Shown here in pieces: positions 15,620-24,579 of a stretch of 64,000 nucleotides of DNA. Origin of the DNA: Lachnospiraceae bacterium (lineage in GTDB: Bacteria; Bacillota; Clostridia; Lachnospirales; Lachnospiraceae); contig JAAUZC010000036.1 of assembly GCA_014804795.1 (NCBI GenBank), positions 124,001 through 188,000 of the forward strand. The letters are read 5' to 3'. Within the stretch, counting starts at the first letter, position 1. Every line of letters begins with the position of its first letter. Below the pieces are notes generated by a model. It was given only the letters and a program-made list of their open reading frames with translations. It was not told the origin of the DNA and made no database searches. The position numbers and the translations under genes are program-made.

Positions 15620-16825
15620 ATGGCATTATACAAATATAAGGCGCGGGACAAGGACGGCAGGCGCGTAAGCGGAAAAATGGAAGCCGTCGATGAGATACAA
15701 CTGCATAATAAACTTCGGGAAAAGGATCTATTTTTAGTCTACTATGACCGGAAAGGGAATTCCGGCAGTATGAAACGCCTGAAATCAAAGCAGACGGCGG
15801 AGTTTTGCCGTTCCGTGGGCACATTGCTCGCGGCGGGTGTATCGCTTGTGCGGGCGCTGTCGATCGTATCCAAAGAGGAAACAAATACGCCGGAGCAGAT
15901 GAAACTGTATGAGGCTGTACTGCGCAGCGTCAGACAGGGTAACCCGATGTCCGAGGCGATGCAGGAACAGGGAGATGCTTTTCCGGTACTGCTTATCTAT
16001 ATGGCGCGTTCCGCAGAAGCGGGCGGCAATATGGACAAAGTGATGCTGCGTATGGCGGATCACTTTGAGAAGGATGCGCGTCTGAAAAGCAAGGTGATCT
16101 CTTCCATGATTTATCCGTGTATCCTCGCGGTGCTGATCGTAGCGGTGATGCTGATCATCTTCACATTTGTGATTCCGCAGTTTGAAAGTCTGTTTGAAAG
16201 AATGGATTCGCTGCCGTTATCCACCCGGATTGTGATGGGATTCAGCGATGGTTTGAAAGCCTACTGGATTCAGATCCTTCTCGTACTGTTCTTTTGTGTC
16301 GTTCTGCTCAGCTTTATTAAAAACAGGCCGGCTGTTAAATTATGGTGGGATAGACTGAAAGTGCACCTGCCCGTGTTTGGAAAATTGTTGAAGAGTATTT
16401 ATACCGCGAGATTCGGACGGACGCTCAGTTCTCTGTACGCCGCAGGTCTGCCGATCATAACAGCGCTGCAGGTGAGCCGGAGTACGGTAGGGAACAGTTA
16501 TATTGAAAGTCAGTTTGATAAGGTTATTTCGTTGGTGCGCGCCGGGGGGACGCTCTCTGACGGACTGGACCAGGTGGACGGTTTCAACCGGAAACTTGCG
16601 GCTTCCATCCGTGTCGGTGAGGAAACGGGAAGTCTTGACAGTATGTTGGATTCCATTGCGGATACGCTGGATTATGAAGCGGAGCAGGCAATGAACAGGA
16701 TGGTAACATTTATTGAACCGGCCATGCTCGTGGTGATGGCGGTGATTGTCGGATTTATGATCATTTCTGTCATTCAGCCGATTTACGGTTCGTATAACGC
16801 AATAGAGTATTCTGCATATGAATAA
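15620..16825 (+). CDS. pilC: Type IV pilus inner-membrane platform protein
   Basis: The 401-aa protein has the N-terminal YKYKARDKDGRRVSG strand typical of PilC/GspF, two repeated T2SSF domains (about residues 60-185 and 265-390), and three membrane helices (about 168-192, 212-235, 370-394). Both repeats contain the family GxxLxxAL/G-LSDGL turns, for example GNPMSEAM and GGTLSDGL. PilC sits in the membrane and links the cytoplasmic ATPases to the growing pilin fibre. A GGAGA site precedes the ATG. It is followed after 18 bp by the pilM-pilN fusion. Confidence 0.95.
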   Translation: MALYKYKARDKDGRRVSGKMEAVDEIQLHNKLREKDLFLVYYDRKGNSGSMKRLKSKQTAEFCRSVGTLLAAGVSLVRALSIVSKEETNTPEQMKLYEAVLRSVRQGNPMSEAMQEQGDAFPVLLIYMARSAEAGGNMDKVMLRMADHFEKDARLKSKVISSMIYPCILAVLIVAVMLIIFTFVIPQFESLFERMDSLPLSTRIVMGFSDGLKAYWIQILLVLFFCVVLLSFIKNRPAVKLWWDRLKVHLPVFGKLLKSIYTARFGRTLSSLYAAGLPIITALQVSRSTVGNSYIESQFDKVISLVRAGGTLSDGLDQVDGFNRKLAASIRVGEETGSLDSMLDSIADTLDYEAEQAMNRMVTFIEPAMLVVMAVIVGFMIISVIQPIYGSYNAIEYSAYE

Positions 16826-16843
16826 ACGGGAAAAGAGGGAGCT

Positions 16844-18274
16844 ATGATGATTACTTCTGTGTTTTTGTCAAATAATACGGTATTTATCGCCTGCGGGGCA
16901 GAGGGAAAAAGGCTGTCAGGACGGGCAAGGAGCATCATTTACCGGATGCCGGAAGGAAGCCTGCTAAACGGTATGATCACAAATGAGCAGGAACTGACAG
17001 AGCAGCTTCGGGAGCTCTGGCAGAAAGAGGGCCTTCCGAAGAAGAATGTCAGGCTGGTTCTGGAGTCTTCTCATTTTTCCGTGAAAACGCTGGAACTGCC
17101 GCATATGAAGAAAGCGGAGATCTCGGGCGTTATCCAGAGAGAGTTTGCCGAGATGGAACAGTATGAGGAAAAACTCTATGATTATGCTGTTTTGCATGAA
17201 ATGGAGAATGGCGCACAGGAAGCCCTTGCTGTCATGGTAAACCGCAGCTATATCGAGAGCTGGAAAAATATATTTGGCAGCATCGGTATCACATTGGAGC
17301 GAATCACCGTATCCAGAGAGACGATGACGCGTTATTTTGCTTCCTGCAGGGAATTGCGTCAGGGGGCATATGTACTGTTGCTGCTTGATGATATGATACT
17401 GACAAGCGTACTGTGGATAAACGGCAGATTGATATCTGCGGACAGAAAGCGTATGTTTTCTGAGGCCGGTTCCGAGGAGTTCTATACGGAGATTGCCCGC
17501 TCGGTCAGCTCCATCCGTCAGTTTTACGTGGGACAGAAAGCGAAAGGAAAGCTGGAAGAAGTATATTTGTGCGGATTCCGGGATGAGGATACGGGACGCT
17601 GTCAGGAGAGCCTGAACGGTTTTGATCTGAATATGAGAGTGCAGCCTCTGCGGGCGTCCTATGCGGATAATGTAATGGCGGCCGGAGGTCTTTTGCAGAC
17701 GAAGAAGACTGTCAATATGCTGGAAGCGCTCAAAGTACAGAAAAAAGCAGATAAGAGCCTGAAAATTTCAGCAAAAAGGGCAGTGCCGTTGATCGTGCTG
17801 ATCATAGTCTGCATTGTGGCGACACTTGGGCTGATGGCGGCATGCAGTATGCGCATGGCAAAAGCAACAAAGCTTTCAGAGTATCTGTCCGATCCGGAAA
17901 ATCTGCGCAAAAAGTATACGGTGGAAGCTTTAAACAGCGAAGTCGGCAATATGACGAGGATGCTTCGGGAGTCCGAACAGGTGAAAGAAATGAAAGAGTC
18001 TTATCCGCTTGCGGACAGTAAGGTGACAGATAAGATTCTGGCGGTTGCGGGATACGACATAAGTGTCCGGGTCGAAAGTTACAGTGCATCCGCCGGAGAG
18101 ATCAGGCTGACGATCAGCACGCCCGTGGTGGAAAATGTGAACCAGTACATTTCGTCGTTAAGAAATACAGGCATGTTCGTGGATGTTGACTATGTGGGCT
18201 ATGGATATTCAGAGGTCGACGGAAGATATCAGGTACAGGTAAGCTGTATTTTAAAAGGGAATGCCGGAAAGTAA
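16844..18274 (+). CDS. PilM-PilN-type fusion protein
   Basis: The 476-aa protein combines two normally separate alignment-complex parts. Residues 1-~300 look like PilM, an actin-like cytoplasmic domain (opening ITSVFLSNNTVFIACG, with LPxMKKAEISGVIQREFAEME at about 85). A membrane helix at about 312-334 (VPLIVLIIVCIVATLG) and a C-terminal coiled-coil and alpha/beta domain (335-476) match PilN. In most Gram-negative systems PilM binds a short PilN N-terminal peptide; fusion would make the link permanent. The next gene is a PilO-like protein, completing the M-N-O set. The PilM half is degenerate relative to proteobacterial PilM, so nucleotide binding is not assured. Confidence 0.75.
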   Translation: MMITSVFLSNNTVFIACGAEGKRLSGRARSIIYRMPEGSLLNGMITNEQELTEQLRELWQKEGLPKKNVRLVLESSHFSVKTLELPHMKKAEISGVIQREFAEMEQYEEKLYDYAVLHEMENGAQEALAVMVNRSYIESWKNIFGSIGITLERITVSRETMTRYFASCRELRQGAYVLLLLDDMILTSVLWINGRLISADRKRMFSEAGSEEFYTEIARSVSSIRQFYVGQKAKGKLEEVYLCGFRDEDTGRCQESLNGFDLNMRVQPLRASYADNVMAAGGLLQTKKTVNMLEALKVQKKADKSLKISAKRAVPLIVLIIVCIVATLGLMAACSMRMAKATKLSEYLSDPENLRKKYTVEALNSEVGNMTRMLRESEQVKEMKESYPLADSKVTDKILAVAGYDISVRVESYSASAGEIRLTISTPVVENVNQYISSLRNTGMFVDVDYVGYGYSEVDGRYQVQVSCILKGNAGK

Positions 18275-18335
18275 TGCGGAAAGAGATTCGTACGATAAAA
18301 CGGACAGACAAAATGGGAGCAGTTGGAGGCAGGAT

Positions 18336-19037
18336 ATGAAATTAACAGAACGGGATAAAAAACTTTTATTGATGTTGGCATATTTTGTAGTCATTGTGGG
18401 TTTTGGCGCTTTGGTTTTCAAGCCGTTAATCCAATATTACATGAATATGGGTGATGAGATCGTGCTTCTTGAAGCGCAGAAAGAAGAGATGGACGCACGG
18501 ATCGCGGAGGAGCCGGGGCTGGAGCAGCGCAGGAATGAACTGGCTGATCTGTATAGAATATCCACACAGGACTATTATCCGATGTTGGAGAGTCAGGAAG
18601 TGGATAAAGAAATCACCGGGATCGTACTTTCCTCCGGAATGCAGGCGCTGAATTTGAATATTGTGATGCCGCAGGAAGGAATCGCAGTGACGATGTATCC
18701 CTATGCGGAAAAGGAGACGGGGAGCGTTCTGCCGGATGGCGCATCAGAAAGTCTTTCGCCGGATGAGGCGGGCACGGAAGCGGAAGAGACATTCAGTCAA
18801 AGCTTTATCTATGCGCCGCTTGTGACATTGACGGCTTGCGGCAGCGAGGCCCAGGTGGAGAGTCTGATCGATAGGCTGACCAGAGATTACCCGGCAATCC
18901 GTCTGAGGGGATATTCCCGTCAGAAGCAGGCTGCCGACTGGGTGGAAGAGAGTGTTGCGGGAATGGAATTTGTGTCTCTGGAACTGGAACTTTATATGTG
19001 TGACCGGAGCGTATTAGAGCAGGGGGAGAATCCATGA
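18336..19037 (+). CDS. pilO: PilO/GspM-like pilus alignment protein
   Basis: The 233-aa protein has a short basic N-terminus, one membrane helix (about residues 9-30), a coiled coil (35-60) and a C-terminal ferredoxin-like domain (about 165-233), the PilO/GspM layout. I start it at 18336, where GGAGG lies 6 bases upstream; an earlier in-frame ATG at 18261 would overlap the previous gene. The middle contains a variable Glu/Ser-rich linker. It probably pairs with the PilN part of the fusion protein encoded before it. The stop overlaps the pilB start (ATGA), suggesting translational coupling. Confidence 0.75.
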   Translation: MKLTERDKKLLLMLAYFVVIVGFGALVFKPLIQYYMNMGDEIVLLEAQKEEMDARIAEEPGLEQRRNELADLYRISTQDYYPMLESQEVDKEITGIVLSSGMQALNLNIVMPQEGIAVTMYPYAEKETGSVLPDGASESLSPDEAGTEAEETFSQSFIYAPLVTLTACGSEAQVESLIDRLTRDYPAIRLRGYSRQKQAADWVEESVAGMEFVSLELELYMCDRSVLEQGENP

Positions 19038-20716
19038 GTACATTTAAGAATATTCCGATCGGAGAAGTCCTGAAAGAGTATGGTTATATTACAGAGGAGC
19101 AGATTGCGAAGGCGGTGGCCTATCAGAAGCAAAACCGGGGCAAGAGGTTTGGCGCGATTCTGATCGAACTGGGATTTGTAACGGAAAAACAGATGTTGGA
19201 GGCGCTTGCAGCAAGGCTGAATTTGAAGAAAGTGGAGATCGACAGGCTGACCGTGGACAGCGAGGCGGTAGCGAAGATTCCGCAGCAGCTTGCTGAAAAG
19301 TATATGATACTGGGGGTAAAGTATCAGGGAAATACGCTGACTGTTGTAGTCAATGACCCCTTAAACTTCTATGGATTAGAAGATATCAGGCAGACTACAG
19401 GCTGTGAGTTATCGCTTTTACTTTCGGAGAAGGATGCTCTGACAAAGGCTATCCACTATTACTATGCGGATATCGGTGCAAAGAGAGCTTCGAGACAGGC
19501 TAATGCGAGTATTGAGGAAGAGGTGGAAGTGGAAGAGATGACGCCCGAGGATGGCGAGGGGGAAGTACCTGTTATCAATCTCTTGAATTCCCTGATTCAG
19601 AGGGCTTACAGCACAAGAGCCAGCGATATCCATATTGAGCCTTTTGAAAATAAGACGGTGGTCCGCATGCGTGTGGACGGTGTGATCGTGGAATTTGTAA
19701 CGTTAAAAAAGATGCTGCATGCGCCGCTGATCGCGCGTATTAAGATTTTGTCTAATCTGGATATCGCAGAGAGACGTATTCCTCAGGACGGCCATTTCCG
19801 CGCAAAGGTGGAAGGAGAACAGCTTAATGTCCGTGTATCTATGATACCTACGGTATTCGGGGAAAAGGCGGTGCTTCGTCTGCTTTCCGGCAATGCACAG
19901 ATTGATAATGAGAAGACTTTTGGCATGAATGAAGCGGATTATGTCGCTTTTTCGAAAATGTTACAGGCACCGAACGGGCTTATTTATCTGACCGGCCCCA
20001 CCGGTTCCGGTAAAACGACAACATTATATATGGTGCTGGAAAAGATTTCCAGAGAACAGGTCAATATTTCAACAATAGAGGATCCAGTTGAGAAAAATCT
20101 TTCTCGAGTGAATCAGATGCAGGTAAATCTGATTTCCGGACTGGATTTTGAGAGCGGTCTTCGGGCTCTGCTGCGTCAGGATCCCGATGTGATCATGGTA
20201 GGTGAGACCCGTGACGCACAGACGGCGGAAATTTCCATTCGTGCGGCGATTACGGGACACAGGGTATTTTCCACGCTCCACACGAATGATGCGGTTTCCA
20301 CGATCATCCGTCTGGTAGATATGGGAGCAGAGCCATACCTGATCGCCAATTCCCTTGTGGGTGCGGTGGCACAGCGTCTGATGCGTAAGCTTTGTCCGAA
20401 CTGTAAAAAAGAGCGGGAAACGACTGAGGAGGAGAGGGCGCTTCTCGGCAGTGATGTAATGACCGTGCATGACCCTGTAGGATGTCCTTACTGTAACGGC
20501 ATCGGCTATACAGGCCGTATTGCAATCCATGAGATTTTCCGTGTAGACCGCGAGATCCGTAAGATGATCACGCAGAATGCGCTTATGGAAGATATCGAGG
20601 ATTATGCGATACGTACGCAGGGGATGCGGAAGCTAAAAGATTCTGCGGTAAGCCTTGTGAAGCAGGGAGTGACATCTATGGAAGAGATGTTGAAGATTGC
20701 TTATTATACGGAATAA
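19034..20716 (+). CDS. pilB: Type IV pilus extension ATPase with MshEN domain
   Basis: The 560-aa protein is a complete PilB/GspE-type hexameric ATPase. Residues 1-~65 contain two adjacent MshEN motifs (GEVLKEYGYITEEQIAKA and FGAILIELGFVTEKQMLEAL), a module that binds cyclic di-GMP in several PilB/MshE proteins. The ATPase core shows Walker A GPTGSGKTTT (about residue 321), the Asp-box, Walker B (DPDVIMVGE) and the His-box. Near the C-terminus, CPNC and CPYC form the family zinc site. It powers pilin polymerisation at the membrane platform. The pilT gene follows 16 bp later. Confidence 0.95.
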   Translation: MSTFKNIPIGEVLKEYGYITEEQIAKAVAYQKQNRGKRFGAILIELGFVTEKQMLEALAARLNLKKVEIDRLTVDSEAVAKIPQQLAEKYMILGVKYQGNTLTVVVNDPLNFYGLEDIRQTTGCELSLLLSEKDALTKAIHYYYADIGAKRASRQANASIEEEVEVEEMTPEDGEGEVPVINLLNSLIQRAYSTRASDIHIEPFENKTVVRMRVDGVIVEFVTLKKMLHAPLIARIKILSNLDIAERRIPQDGHFRAKVEGEQLNVRVSMIPTVFGEKAVLRLLSGNAQIDNEKTFGMNEADYVAFSKMLQAPNGLIYLTGPTGSGKTTTLYMVLEKISREQVNISTIEDPVEKNLSRVNQMQVNLISGLDFESGLRALLRQDPDVIMVGETRDAQTAEISIRAAITGHRVFSTLHTNDAVSTIIRLVDMGAEPYLIANSLVGAVAQRLMRKLCPNCKKERETTEEERALLGSDVMTVHDPVGCPYCNGIGYTGRIAIHEIFRVDREIRKMITQNALMEDIEDYAIRTQGMRKLKDSAVSLVKQGVTSMEEMLKIAYYTE

Positions 20717-20732
20717 TGAATAGTGAAAAGGC

Positions 20733-21785
20733 ATGGTTATTAATATGAATGAAATTATTATGAATGCGAGAAGTCTGGGAGCTTCCGATATCCATATTTC
20801 GGAGGAGAGACCGTTGCTTCTGCGTATTAACGGAAAACTGGGCCGGGCGCCGGGACAGCCGGAACCCGGCAGGATTCGTCAGCTTATTCTGGGTACATTG
20901 GACGGCGAAAAACTGGACAGACTGGAGATGGGGGAAGATCTGGATTTTGCGATTGCTACGCCGGACGGCAACAGACAGCGTGTCAACGTATTCCGCTATC
21001 AGGGAAAGCTTGCGGCAACGATTCGCCTGTTAAACGGATATATTCCTGATCTGGAGCAGTTGAAACTGCCGAAGGTGCTGAAAGAGATGGCCAATGAACC
21101 CCGTGGGCTGATTCTTGTGACAGGACCTACCGGCAGCGGAAAGTCTACGACTTTGGCCGCCATGATACAACATATCAACGAGAACCGTGAGGAACATATT
21201 ATTACTGTGGAGGATCCGATAGAGTATGTCTATGAGGATAAACGTTCCCTGATCCATCAGCGTGAAGTGGGGGAGGATGTAGGCAGCTTTGCGGGGGCGC
21301 TGCGCAGCGCTCTGCGTGAGGACCCGGATGTGATACTTGTAGGTGAGATGCGTGATTACGAGACGATTTCGGCGGCGGTAACGGCTGCTGAGACAGGGCA
21401 TCTTGTAATGTCCACACTTCACACAACAGGTGCGGGCCAGACAATCGACAGAATTATAGACGCCTGTCCGGCAGGCGCCCAGAATCAGATCAGGACACAG
21501 CTTTCCGGTATTTTAAAAGGCATTGTGACGCAGTGTCTGATCCCTACGGCGGATGGAAAGGGACGTATCGCCGCAACGGAGATTTTGACCGGGACAGATG
21601 CGGTGTTAAATCTGATCAGGGAAAATAAGTGTTATCAGCTGGGGTCTGTAATGCAGTCTTCGTCAGCAAGCGGTATGCATACGTTAAACGGCGATTTATG
21701 CCGCCTTGTCCGCGAGGGATATATCACGATACAGAATGCGTATAAATATTCCAATGATAAAAAGGATCTGGAACAGTTTTTGTAA
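20733..21785 (+). CDS. pilT: Pilus retraction ATPase
   Basis: The 350-aa protein is a PilT-family ATPase: N-terminal PAS-like domain with the ASDIHI motif, Walker A GPTGSGKSTT (about residue 130), Walker B (DPDVILVGEMRD), His-box (HLVMSTLHTT) and a VLNLIRE segment near residue 290 matching the AIRNLIRE retraction motif. It lacks the MshEN and zinc parts of PilB, as expected. Retraction suggests twitching motility, adhesion under force or DNA uptake. The start is ambiguous between ATG 20733 and ATG 20745, because the weak AAAAGG site is too close to the first and far from the second. It is the last gene of the pilus operon. Confidence 0.93.
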   Translation: MVINMNEIIMNARSLGASDIHISEERPLLLRINGKLGRAPGQPEPGRIRQLILGTLDGEKLDRLEMGEDLDFAIATPDGNRQRVNVFRYQGKLAATIRLLNGYIPDLEQLKLPKVLKEMANEPRGLILVTGPTGSGKSTTLAAMIQHINENREEHIITVEDPIEYVYEDKRSLIHQREVGEDVGSFAGALRSALREDPDVILVGEMRDYETISAAVTAAETGHLVMSTLHTTGAGQTIDRIIDACPAGAQNQIRTQLSGILKGIVTQCLIPTADGKGRIAATEILTGTDAVLNLIRENKCYQLGSVMQSSSASGMHTLNGDLCRLVREGYITIQNAYKYSNDKKDLEQFL

Positions 21786-21805
21786 TATAAATTTTAAAAT
21801 AGTAC

Positions 21806-21834
21806 TTGCTTTTTGTAAAACAATCCTGTATAAT
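21806..21834 (+). promoter_or_regulatory. Sigma-A promoter of tRNA-Gln
   Basis: TTGCTT (21806-21811) and a perfect TATAAT (21829-21834) are separated by 17 bp, and the tRNA begins 16 bp after the -10 box. Confidence 0.75.
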
Positions 21835-21850
21835 ACCTAAAGTAAGTCAA

Positions 21851-21922
21851 AGGGCTATCGCCAAACGGTAAGGCAACGGACTCTGACTCCGTCATTTCAA
21901 GGTTCGAATCCTTGTAGCCCTG
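21851..21922 (+). tRNA. tRNA-Gln (anticodon CUG)
   Basis: A 72-nt cloverleaf: acceptor stem AGGGCTA pairs with TAGCCCT, the D arm contains AACGGTAAGG, the anticodon stem ACGGA/TCCGT holds loop CTCTGAC with anticodon CTG (reads CAG, glutamine), and the T arm has GGTTCGAATCC. The 3' CCA is not encoded; it would be added after transcription. It has its own promoter and terminator and no neighbouring tRNA. Confidence 0.95.
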
Positions 21923-21948
21923 CGAAGCAGTGGTTGACCTGCTAAAGA

Positions 21949-21977
21949 AGCCTCGGGAGATTTCTTCCGGGGCTTTT
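21949..21977 (+). terminator. Terminator of tRNA-Gln
   Basis: A 10-bp stem (AGCCTCGGGA with TTCCGGGGCT, including G-T pairs) with a 6-nt loop is followed by TTTT. The next 140 bp before the antitoxin promoter show nothing I can name. Confidence 0.75.
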
Positions 21978-22122
21978 CCAATGGATAGGTAAATTTGAAA
22001 GTGGAATTTTGACAGGAAATATTATAATCAAGAAACGGTAAGATATTTAATATTTAGTGCTGTTATTATCATAAAGAATGAACATATTAGAGCGGTTCAA
22101 CTTAAGGCCGAGCAAAAATAAC

Positions 22123-22152
22123 TTGTAAGAATGTGAGAATAAAGGGTATAAT
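22123..22152 (+). promoter_or_regulatory. Probable promoter of the toxin-antitoxin pair
   Basis: TTGTAA (22123-22128) and TATAAT (22147-22152) with 18-bp spacing lie 39 bp before the antitoxin start. Confidence 0.5.
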
Positions 22153-22190
22153 AAAAATGGTTATACTAAAAGTGAAGCAGGAAGGAGAAA

Positions 22191-22415
22191 ATGGATATGT
22201 CAACGTCGGAACTTGCCCGAAAAATTGAAATGCTTCCACGGGAAGAATATGCGATGGTTGAAACCTATGTAAATAGGATATCTGAATTAGTCGCGAAAAA
22301 ACAGCAGGAAAAAGCTTGGACGCAGATGAAAAAAGATCTGGTAGTTGCTGAAAAGTCGATTCGTGAAGAAGGAACTATTTCTTATAATGACATGAGAAAA
22401 TCATTGGGGGTATAA
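22191..22415 (+). CDS. Antitoxin of a type II RelE/ParE-family pair
   Basis: The 74-aa protein is small, highly charged and helical, as expected for a type II antitoxin (opening MDMSTSELARKIEMLP, then a helix rich in Glu, Lys and Gln). It starts after a good AAGGAG site. The gene for a RelE/ParE-like toxin begins 3 bp after its stop, the usual antitoxin-toxin order. I cannot assign it to a particular DNA-binding fold. Because the partner toxin is interrupted, it may now be an orphan or protect against related toxins encoded elsewhere. Confidence 0.6.
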   Translation: MDMSTSELARKIEMLPREEYAMVETYVNRISELVAKKQQEKAWTQMKKDLVVAEKSIREEGTISYNDMRKSLGV

Positions 22416-22418
22416 GAA

Positions 22419-22775
22419 ATGGCATCTATTGAATTTTCTCAAATAGTTCGGAAAAAATTGGTGGATCTTCAGATTAAGTAAGTGGAGATAGGCGGAGAGA
22501 AAAAAGGAAAAAAGCAGATGGCTGAAGTAATGTCAGCTGTTGGTAATTTAGAACTGTTTCCGGAGGCAGGTATTCCGATTAGAGTAATTTATAAAGTTGA
22601 ACCGGAATTTGAAAAGTATTATATACTTTATGTCAAAAAGAATTACTTTATTTACTATATTGAAGATAATGTTGTATATATAGCAGAGATGTACGATGAG
22701 AGAGAAGACATTGCAGCAAAATTTTTAGGAATACATACAACTTTACAGGAAACTCTTGATTATTGGTGTGAATGA
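22419..22775 (+). pseudogene. RelE/ParE-family toxin interrupted by an in-frame TAA
   Basis: From ATG 22419 the frame reads MASIEFSQIVRKKLVDLQIK, then TAA at 22479-22481, and continues without shift for 97 more codons to 22775. The downstream half has family features of RelE/ParE toxins: EKKGKKQ, a GNLELFPEAG segment, an IYKVEPEFEKYYILYVKKNYFI-type beta core and a C-terminal ETLDYW. The two halves together give the expected ~118 residues, so a single nonsense change in otherwise intact sequence is the simplest reading. Restart at an internal GTG or ATG would make an N-terminally truncated protein lacking the first helix. Confidence 0.7.
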
Positions 22776-22840
22776 TAAAAATAATAATATTTGAATACCA
22801 GGTAATATTGAAATAGAAAATTTGAAAGGAAAGAATTTTT

Positions 22841-23593
22841 ATGCTGTCGGCCGAAACGATTTTAAATACAACAAAGGCTTCCTATGCATATGATGCGAGA
22901 ATAAGATACAGTGAAGCGGACTGCGAAAATAAATTGACACCGGAAGCTCTTCTGAATTATTTTCAGGACTGTTCTACTTTTCAATCGGAAGACCTCGGAC
23001 TTGGCGTGAAATATATGCTGGAGAATCATTTAGTATGGGCGCTCAATTCCTGGCAGATTGATGTGGAAAAATATCCCGAGATCGGGGATAGGGTAAAAGT
23101 CGGGACACAGCCCTATGAATTTAAGGGATTTATCGGTTTCCGTAATTTCTGGATGGAGAACAGCCAGGGAAAACGTCTTGCGGTGGCAAACTCTATCTGG
23201 ACGCTTCTCAGCCTGAATACCGGGAAACCGGTAAGACCTGCGCAGGAAATGTTGGACGGTTATAAAGTCGGGCCTAAAATAGAGATGGAATATCTGCCCC
23301 GGAAGATTGCAGTGCCGGAGGGGGGAGAAGCCCGAAAAGAGTTTATCATTACGAGGCATTATCTGGATACAAATCATCATGTCAATAACGGGCAGTATGT
23401 AAAAATGGCGTTAGAGTATCTGGAAGAGGGATTTGAGATCAGGCGGCTGCGCGCAGAATATAAAAAACAGGCATATCTAAATGATGTATTTTATCCTGTA
23501 GTCCATAAGCAGGATAAAATTTATACGATAAGCATGAATGATAAAAACGGCGAGCCCTATGCGGTGGTAGAACTCACAGGAAGAAATTCGTAA
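22841..23593 (+). CDS. Acyl-ACP thioesterase
   Basis: The 250-aa protein has the double hot-dog layout of bacterial FatA/FatB-type acyl-ACP thioesterases. Conserved features visible are YDARIRYSEADCENKL near the N-terminus, the NSWQIDVEKYP segment, and DTNHHVNNGQY at about residue 180, the second-domain motif with catalytic Asn and His. It releases fatty acids from acyl carrier protein in the cytoplasm. A GAAAGGAAAG site precedes the ATG. It is followed by a CvfB-like gene with a 23-bp gap; a functional link between them is not evident. Confidence 0.9.
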   Translation: MLSAETILNTTKASYAYDARIRYSEADCENKLTPEALLNYFQDCSTFQSEDLGLGVKYMLENHLVWALNSWQIDVEKYPEIGDRVKVGTQPYEFKGFIGFRNFWMENSQGKRLAVANSIWTLLSLNTGKPVRPAQEMLDGYKVGPKIEMEYLPRKIAVPEGGEARKEFIITRHYLDTNHHVNNGQYVKMALEYLEEGFEIRRLRAEYKKQAYLNDVFYPVVHKQDKIYTISMNDKNGEPYAVVELTGRNS

Positions 23594-23616
23594 AGTACAG
23601 AAAAGGTGAATCGTGT

Positions 23617-24450
23617 ATGATAGAATTAGGAAAGAGGCAAAAGCTGACAGTTGTAAAGGAAGTAGATTTTGGTATTTATTTAGGAGATGAGAAAGAAAAA
23701 GTGCTTCTCCCGATCAAGCAGGTGCCGGAGGGAACGAAAAAGGGGGACGAGCTGGAAGTGTTTGTTTACAGAGATTCTTCCGACAGACCCATTGCAACGG
23801 TGAGGACGCCGAAACTGATGTTAGGAGAAACAGCGGTTTTGAAAGTATCGGATGTGACGGGAATCGGCGCTTTTCTGGACTGGGGTCTGGAGAAAGATCT
23901 TTTTTTGCCGTTTAAGCAGCAGACAAAAAAAGTTACCCCGGGTGAAGAGTGTCTGACAGCTTTATATATAGATAAGAGCGGAAGGCTCTGCGCCACGATG
24001 AAAGTGTATCATTATCTGCAGACAGGCAGCGGATATCAGAAAGATGATACCGTGACAGGCCGTATTTATGAGATTAGCGGCAATTTCGGCGTGTTTGTGG
24101 CAGTGGATGACAGATATTCCGCGCTGATTCCGAAAAAGGAGATGTACGGCATGAAAAATTTCCGGGTGGGAGATATCATAAAAGCCCGGGTTATGGAAGT
24201 GAAAGCGGACGGCAAGCTGGATCTGTCTGTGCGTCAGAAAAATTATCTTCAGATGAACGAAGACGCGGAAAAACTGATGGAGATCATAGAGGAGATGGGC
24301 GGTGTACTGCCGTTTTCCGATAAAGCGGATCCGGAGACGATTCGCAGAGAGACAGGTATGAGCAAAAATGAATTTAAGCGTGCGGCGGGACGCCTGTATA
24401 AGGAAAAGCGCATTGAAATTGGTGAAACATCGATTCATAAAATAAAGTAA
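23617..24450 (+). CDS. CvfB-like S1 RNA-binding protein
   Basis: The 277-aa protein matches the CvfB/YitL layout: consecutive S1-type beta-barrels (about residues 5-60, 65-135, 145-215) and a C-terminal winged helix (about 220-277, with GMSKNEFKRAAGRLYKEKRI). The S1 repeats show the family turns GIYLGDE, GIGAFLDWG and GNFGVFVAVDD. CvfB proteins bind RNA and affect virulence or growth regulation in other Firmicutes; the exact target is unknown. The start follows GAAAAGGTGA. It likely ends its own transcript; the next 220 bp hold a separate promoter. Confidence 0.85.
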   Translation: MIELGKRQKLTVVKEVDFGIYLGDEKEKVLLPIKQVPEGTKKGDELEVFVYRDSSDRPIATVRTPKLMLGETAVLKVSDVTGIGAFLDWGLEKDLFLPFKQQTKKVTPGEECLTALYIDKSGRLCATMKVYHYLQTGSGYQKDDTVTGRIYEISGNFGVFVAVDDRYSALIPKKEMYGMKNFRVGDIIKARVMEVKADGKLDLSVRQKNYLQMNEDAEKLMEIIEEMGGVLPFSDKADPETIRRETGMSKNEFKRAAGRLYKEKRIEIGETSIHKIK

Positions 24451-24560
24451 AAATAATAAAAAAAGAGATTTTTAGATATATTTTACAAAAATAGAAGGAT
24501 AGAATTGTGCAACTTCGCCAACAATAAAAATCGTTTTAAATAAAAAGACAGTGAAAAGAG

Positions 24561-24574
24561 AGAAAACGTTTTCT
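24561..24574. promoter_or_regulatory. cre-like palindrome
   Basis: AGAAAACGTTTTCT is a perfect 14-bp palindrome matching 12 of 14 positions of the CcpA cre consensus. It sits 5 bp upstream of the -35 box at 24580. CcpA control is inferred, not shown. Confidence 0.35.
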
Positions 24575-24579
24575 GCCTC

